Made by a program: the position numbers and the translations under genes. Below are positions 61,101-64,000 of a stretch of 64,000 nucleotides of DNA, piece by piece; the stretch's first letter is position 1, and every line of letters starts with the position of its first letter. Location of the stretch: NCBI GenBank assembly GCA_907165065.1, contig OU015532.1, forward strand, positions 43,316,839 to 43,380,838, read 5' to 3'. Origin of the DNA: Caprimulgus europaeus. Lineage: Eukaryota; Chordata; Aves; Caprimulgiformes; Caprimulgidae. A model generated the notes under the pieces. The model was not told the DNA's origin. It worked only from the letters and a program-made list of their open reading frames with translations, and made no database searches.

Positions 61101-61274
61101 TCAGAAACAGAATTTTTACTTTAACAGTGTGTGTTTAAAGCTTCCTTTTATCTGCTGTGATTGAGCCCTGATTTGCACTCTCCCTTACCCTTCCAGGACT
61201 CGTTACCAGAGAAGCTGGCAGTCCATGAGAAAAATGTCAAAGAGTTTGATGCCTTTGTAGAAACCTTGCAGTGA
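46051..61274 (+). CDS. ATG13: ATG13, HORMA-domain scaffold of the ULK1 autophagy-initiation complex (516 aa, or 549 aa with the cassette exon)
   Basis: ATG13 bridges ULK1 to FIP200 and ATG101 in the cytosolic complex that starts autophagosome formation; mTORC1 and ULK1 phosphorylate it (family knowledge). Coding blocks are 46051-46119, 46922-47002, 47655-47774, 48225-48271, 48834-48974, 49989-50029, 50569-50665, 51024-51122, 51851-51941, [54326-54424], 56082-56192, 56814-56947, 58119-58236, 58955-59032, 59339-59455, 59915-60043 and 61197-61274. All have GT-AG borders and compatible phases, and the total of 1551 nt matches human isoforms of about 517 and 550 aa. Residues about 12-200 form the HORMA fold ([40 protein letters not shown]). 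A disordered Ser/Pro middle follows. An LC3-interacting motif DDFVMIDF has its core at residues 443-446. The C-terminus [15 protein letters not shown] is the known ULK1-binding tail. ATG at 46051 is in strong Kozak context. Confidence 0.98.
46922..47002 (+). CDS. ATG13: ATG13 coding exon (residues 24-50)
   Basis: It reads [20 protein letters not shown] through PTGSDW, part of the HORMA fold. Acceptor CTATTCCAG, donor GTAAAG. Confidence 0.97.
47655..47774 (+). CDS. ATG13: ATG13 coding exon (residues 51-90)
   Basis: It reads [20 protein letters not shown] and ends VEISLKTSE, part of the HORMA fold. Acceptor CATTCTGCAG, donor GTGAGA. Confidence 0.97.
48225..48271 (+). CDS. ATG13: ATG13 coding exon (residues 91-105)
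   Basis: A short exon reading [15 protein letters not shown] with a split Lys codon. Acceptor CTGACCCAG, donor GTAAGT. A (TG)n run follows in the intron. Confidence 0.96.
48295..48318. repeat. (TG)n microsatellite
   Basis: About twelve TG units lie just after an ATG13 exon (ends 48271), read on the sense strand as UG repeats. Confidence 0.92.
48834..48974 (+). CDS. ATG13: ATG13 coding exon (residues 106-152)
   Basis: It reads [20 protein letters not shown], then [20 protein letters not shown] and EYVILY, the core of the HORMA domain. Acceptor GTTCTATAG, donor GTAAAG. Confidence 0.97.
49989..50029 (+). CDS. ATG13: ATG13 coding exon (residues 153-166)
   Basis: A 41-nt exon reading [13 protein letters not shown]. 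Acceptor TTTCCTGCAG, donor GTATGG. Confidence 0.95.
50569..50665 (+). CDS. ATG13: ATG13 coding exon (residues 167-198)
   Basis: It reads [20 protein letters not shown] and [12 protein letters not shown], the last HORMA strands. Acceptor AATCTTACAG, donor GTGAGA. Confidence 0.97.
51024..51122 (+). CDS. ATG13: ATG13 coding exon (residues 199-231)
   Basis: It reads [20 protein letters not shown] then [13 protein letters not shown]. Acceptor TTGCCTTGCAG, donor GTGAGG. Confidence 0.97.
51851..51941 (+). CDS. ATG13: ATG13 coding exon (residues 232-262)
   Basis: It reads [20 protein letters not shown] then [11 protein letters not shown], the start of the disordered region. Acceptor GCTGCTTCAG, donor GTAAGA. 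The next exon used may be the cassette at 54326 or the exon at 56082; both keep the frame. Confidence 0.97.
54244..54307 (+). promoter_or_regulatory. Very long polypyrimidine tract before the ATG13 cassette exon
   Basis: About 63 nt that are almost entirely C and T, with several TCTCTCTC, TTCTCTC and CCCTTTTCTC runs, ending roughly 20 nt before the acceptor of the alternative exon. Such tracts are known binding sites for PTB proteins. The role is inferred. Confidence 0.6.
54326..54424 (+). CDS. ATG13: ATG13 cassette exon (33 extra residues after residue 262)
   Basis: This 99-nt exon reads [20 protein letters not shown] then [13 protein letters not shown]. It matches the insert that I recall in the longer human isoform ([20 protein letters not shown]). 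The acceptor is CTGTGCACAG and the donor GTGAGT. Skipping it leaves the frame unchanged. A pyrimidine-rich tract of roughly 60-80 nt lies immediately upstream and probably controls inclusion. Confidence 0.9.
55187..55217 (+). repeat. Perfect 11-bp inverted repeat in an ATG13 intron
   Basis: CTTTACACTCA (55187-55197) and TGAGTGTAAAG (55207-55217) are exact reverse complements with a 9-nt loop. It lies about 760 nt downstream of the cassette exon. Confidence 0.9.
56082..56192 (+). CDS. ATG13: ATG13 coding exon (residues 263-299)
   Basis: It reads [20 protein letters not shown], then [17 protein letters not shown]. Acceptor TTCTTTCTTAG, donor GTACTT. Confidence 0.96.
56814..56947 (+). CDS. ATG13: ATG13 coding exon (residues 300-343)
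   Basis: It reads [34 protein letters not shown] and AATPSS. It is Pro/Ser-rich and disordered, less conserved than the HORMA part. Acceptor CTCCATCTCAG, donor GTAGGT. Confidence 0.95.
58119..58236 (+). CDS. ATG13: ATG13 coding exon (residues 344-383)
   Basis: It reads [20 protein letters not shown] then [20 protein letters not shown]. Acceptor CTCCCCCAG, donor GTAACT. Confidence 0.97.
58955..59032 (+). CDS. ATG13: ATG13 coding exon (residues 384-409)
   Basis: It reads [20 protein letters not shown] then EDNDPM. Acceptor ATCTCCTCAG, donor GTAAGC. Confidence 0.96.
59339..59455 (+). CDS. ATG13: ATG13 coding exon with LIR motif (residues 410-448)
   Basis: It reads [20 protein letters not shown] and ends [11 protein letters not shown]. 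The acidic DD followed by F443-V-M-I446 is the known LC3/GABARAP-interacting motif of the family. Acceptor CTTGGGCAG, donor GTAAGT. Confidence 0.97.
59915..60043 (+). CDS. ATG13: ATG13 coding exon (residues 449-491)
   Basis: It reads [20 protein letters not shown], then [20 protein letters not shown] and EDL. Acceptor TGATTGTAG, donor GTATGT. Confidence 0.97.
60097..60600 (-). mobile_element. CR1 LINE, 3' end with part of the ORF2 tail, in the last ATG13 intron
   Basis: The plus strand starts CATAGAATCACAGAGTGGTT, then TTGGAAGGGACCTTTCAGGG and TCCAACCCCCTGCAGTGAGC. It continues through the complement of the ORF2 C-terminal region to about 60600. The minus-strand frame 60530-60141 reads [20 protein letters not shown] and [20 protein letters not shown], which is CR1 ORF2. 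It is longer and more diverged than the 12791 copy, and antisense to ATG13. Confidence 0.93.
61197..61274 (+). CDS. ATG13: ATG13 last coding exon (residues 492-516 and stop)
   Basis: It reads [20 protein letters not shown] then VETLQ and TGA at 61272-61274. The tail is the known ULK1-contact end. Acceptor CCCTTCCAG. Confidence 0.97.
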   Translation, partial: DSLPEKLAVHEKNVKEFDAFVETLQ

Positions 61275-62409
61275 AGCTGTCTCCCAGTTTTGCTGCAGCA
61301 GTTCTTCCTCCTGAAGGCATCCTGGAGAATGACATCCACCAACATCTCTATCGCCTCTGCTCTGCCTTTTGTCTCACTTTGACTTAGTTCCTTCCATCCA
61401 GTGAGCTCTCGTTGATTGCTCTCTTCAACAGCAGATACAGCTCATCTGCTGCTTGTCCTCCACTACAGCACCACATAGTTCTGGACAGCTTTTCCTGCTC
61501 ACAGGCAGTTTTGAATTTAAGACTTCAGTAGGGACAGAGGAAGTCAAGCTCCAATGTATGAAACTTTATTTTCTGTTCTGCATGGAGGAGCTTTGTGAAA
61601 GGTTGCCATACACTTCCTCCAAGGGTCCTATGGTCTGTAAGTTCCCTAGGTACAGCTTCTTGCTAACAGACTTTTTCCTACTGTCTCTGATCCTGTGAAA
61701 GCAAAGCAAGCTTTGGCTCACTGCCAAGGTCTGGGAGTTCAGCAGATCCAACAGTCTGAAGTCCAGGACATCCATTCCGCAGAAGGGGGCATCTCATCCC
61801 GACGTCAGCGTGAGTGCCTGGAGCCAAGGGAGAGGCCTCAGCTCTGGGACCCGTGTCATAGCACGTTACCTTTGTTCTCCTGCTTCTGAGGAGCGGGGTC
61901 TCCACACAGTGGTTTTGTGTGAGGCCTCTCCTGTTGTGCTGAGGAGCAGGAATGAGAGTACAGAAGCGCTTTCCACCTTTCCCTCCCGAGCGCGCCGCCG
62001 CTCGGCCGTGCTGTGGGTACCGGTGCTGACTGTTGGCAAGCCTGCACACAGCAGCTGTGGTGATGCTGAATTCATAGTCTCTGCTTTTGAAATGTCACTG
62101 TAAATACTAGGAATCCTATTTCTTTAGGGTGACATAACTAGGGAGTCTTTAGTCCAAGATTCTTTCCTCTAACCCTTGCAAACCTTCCTGCTTTATGGTT
62201 AATAGATGATCTTAAGAATCAAGAAATATTTATTGCTTTTACAGAAACCTATATTTAAAAGATGTTCTGTTTTCATGTAGTAGTGCAGGTCATTCTGCCC
62301 TGGATCACTGCAGGTAGCAAGTGTGCCATGGAACCCTGGCCAGTGAGACTGGTCTCTTTGCAGGAGAATATCCAAGATATTTATTTTCTAAGACAGACTT
62401 GATTAATAT

Positions 62410-62415
62410 AATAAA
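62410..62415 (+). terminator. ATG13: Proximal ATG13 poly(A) signal (AATAAA)
   Basis: A canonical hexamer with a GT-rich element beginning about 10 nt downstream. Confidence 0.6.
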
Positions 62416-62619
62416 TACTCTGTTTTGGGGACTGTGTGTCCATTACATCCAGTCAGGGCCCATTGTTGGAATGAAATGCACACAGCAGTGGAGCGGAGTG
62501 GCAGGGACTTGGTGAGAAGCTGTATCTGATAGGTGTGGATGAATCTGCAGTGTTCTTCAGCCATTCAGAAGGCAGCTTTTTGAAAGAAGCACATTTTTTG
62601 GGGAGCTTATGGTACTTTT

Positions 62620-62668
62620 TAATCAGCTGGCTTTTAATTAGCTGAAATTTTATTTTTCTAATGAGCTG
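62620..62668 (+). repeat. Three short TAATNAGCTG repeats in the ATG13 3'UTR
   Basis: TAATCAGCTG (62620), TAATTAGCTG (62635) and TAATGAGCTG (62659) differ only at the middle base. Copies one and two can also pair through AGCT-centred arms. Confidence 0.85.
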
Positions 62669-63905
62669 GCTGTCACTGGTGTGAGGGGCTGGCAGTGCTC
62701 TGGGGGTGATTTGGCTGTTGTCTGTCTTTTGCCTGGTGTAAGGATGGGAGGAGAAACAGTGACACTAAACAGAAACTGAGATAAGGTAGGTCTTGTGGTT
62801 CTCTCTCCTCCTCCCACGTGTAGAGTGAGCAACTGCAAGACTGTCCTAAACACTTTCTTGCTTTCCCCAGAAGTGGGGTTGTGTTGCCTCAGTACTGAGG
62901 AACCATCTTCATTTGCTTGGAGTGGCCAAGTAACCAGTTTTCTAGTTAGGGAGATGTGGCAGCTTCTTCAACTTGGCTACATTCTGAATTGAAGGAGATG
63001 ATTGCTAGCAGATGACAAGGGAACCCTCCTCTTGAGAACACTATTTCTGTACCACTGCTAGAGCAAGGAACCAAGCTGAGATAGAGCTTATTTTAAGGTC
63101 AGACCCACAAAACACTTTGAACCTTACCAGCTTTTTTTGTTGAGTGATGTGTTTGGTGGGAGACCATGTGAGCTCTAAAACTCTAGGCAAGAGCTTTACT
63201 GCAGGAAGGCTGCCCACCAGGACCTCTTTAGCTAACTCAACCAATTCAGCTTTTCAGCAACCTCACACAGAAATTGCTTAGTCCTTGCAAAATAAGATGC
63301 ACAAACATTTAAGAAAGCTTCCAAGATAAACAGCTCACAGGAGGGCTTCAGTTACATGGGGTTTAACAAAGAAATACTTGATCCCCACAGCTAAAGCTGC
63401 CCTGTTTTACAGGTGGAAAGGGTTGCAGGAACACAAGGAATTAATGGATCATCTGGCTCTCACCTCTGCTCAGGAAGTTGGTCTTTGTCACCTTGTAGGA
63501 AGTAGCTCACAGGTGGTTGCTGTCACCTCTAGTGTACAGGCTGTGCTTGGGAAGGTGATGGCATCTGGGCTGCAGAGCAGCAGAGATGGGGTCAGGTGCC
63601 AGTTCACACCACGGTTCATTCATGGAGAAGACAAGAACAGGTTGAGCTTCATCCAGCCACTGCTGCCACTGCCCTCCTCTCCCACTGACAAGCTGTGGAG
63701 TTGGCAGAACACCTCATTCTTGCTGATCCTGCCAGAAGGGCCCCTGAGCCAGATACTTGTGCTCATTTGTTGATGCAGTTCCTAACGTGGCCACAGCTCC
63801 CACACCCCATACAGCAGAACCTCAGTGTGGCACGTTTATTTTCTACTTCAGAAGGCTGGAAAGTTGCCTATAGAAGCTGCTAGTGTTGAGCTGGATGGCC
63901 ATAGC

Positions 63906-63911
63906 AATAAA
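63906..63911 (+). terminator. ATG13: Distal ATG13 poly(A) signal (AATAAA)
   Basis: A canonical hexamer, 90 nt before the window's end, followed by GGGCTGAGTTATGTGCCTCT. Confidence 0.5.
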
Positions 63912-64000
63912 GAGATTCTCCAGGGCTGAGTTATGTGCCTCTTTTCTGGACATTCCTCAGCTTCAACACCTAGTTGCTACATCTAGGCTCTGAGTTCCCT

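Larger units (their letters stand above)
46120..61196 (+). other. ATG13: ATG13 coding-region introns
   Basis: Sixteen introns lie between the listed exons. Most are 0.3-1.2 kb; the longest flank the cassette exon (51942-54325 and 54425-56081). Contents I can support are (TG)n runs at about 47057-47077 and 48295-48318, a hairpin at 55187-55217, the pyrimidine tract at 54244-54307 and one CR1 copy at 60097-60600. The rest looks like ordinary intron; I see no snoRNA or tRNA in it. Confidence 0.7.
61275..63930 (+). other. ATG13: ATG13 3'UTR
   Basis: No new gene is visible after the ATG13 stop. Two AATAAA signals occur, at 62410-62415 and 63906-63911. The former is followed by a GT-rich stretch (GTTTTGGGGACTGTGTGT) typical of a cleavage site. 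A short and a long 3'UTR (about 1.2 and 2.7 kb) are therefore both plausible. A block of three TAATNAGCTG repeats lies at 62620-62668, only in the long form. Confidence 0.6.

Noticed and set aside
1-64000. CRISPR arrays, tRNA or rRNA genes, bacterial-type operons
   Set aside because: No evenly spaced direct repeats, no cloverleaf or rRNA signatures seen, and the gene structure is clearly vertebrate.

Overview
The window is nuclear DNA from a bird. Three vertebrate genes with short conserved exons and long introns can be recognised. The interspersed repeats are mostly CR1 LINE 3' fragments, with their typical tails of short ATTCT-containing repeats. One LTR remnant resembles avian ERVL-type LTRs. 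I cannot fix the order or species from the sequence alone.

Layout. Positions 1-22008 hold the middle and 5' coding part of AMBRA1 on the minus strand. Six coding exons encode residues 1-691: the N-terminal WD40 repeats and a large disordered-region exon. The stretch 1-16906 is one long intron; the exons for the C-terminal half lie beyond the left edge. Positions 22009-33109 are a 5'UTR intron leading to a CpG island (about 33070-34340) that should hold the AMBRA1 promoter and non-coding first exon(s). Positions 34340-37377 are AT-rich intergenic or 3'UTR sequence. Positions 37378-39178 hold HARBI1 on the minus strand, a domesticated Harbinger transposase in two coding exons. A second CpG island (about 39260-40460) is shared head to head by HARBI1 and ATG13. 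Positions 40000-63911 hold ATG13 on the plus strand: a non-coding first exon, sixteen constitutive coding exons, one in-frame 99-nt cassette exon, and a 3'UTR with two candidate poly(A) signals.

The order AMBRA1 - HARBI1 - ATG13, with the first two opposite to the third, is the arrangement I know from human chromosome 11p11.2, so the block is conserved from mammals to birds. AMBRA1 and ATG13 both act at the ULK1 autophagy-initiation step. AMBRA1 is a CUL4-DDB1 receptor and Beclin/ULK1 regulator; ATG13 is the HORMA scaffold of the ULK1-FIP200-ATG101 complex. HARBI1 is an unrelated nuclear DDE-fold protein that shares a promoter with ATG13.

I found no CRISPR array, operon, rRNA or tRNA, and nothing that convincingly forms a new multi-gene system. 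The better leads are small. They are a probable extra exon in the long AMBRA1 intron, a perfect 16-bp hairpin, a 57-bp minisatellite in the AMBRA1 CpG island, a very long pyrimidine tract before the ATG13 cassette exon, an overlapping upstream ORF at the ATG13 start, and a homeodomain-motif cluster. All calls come from reading the sequence and recalled family sequences; no searches were run.
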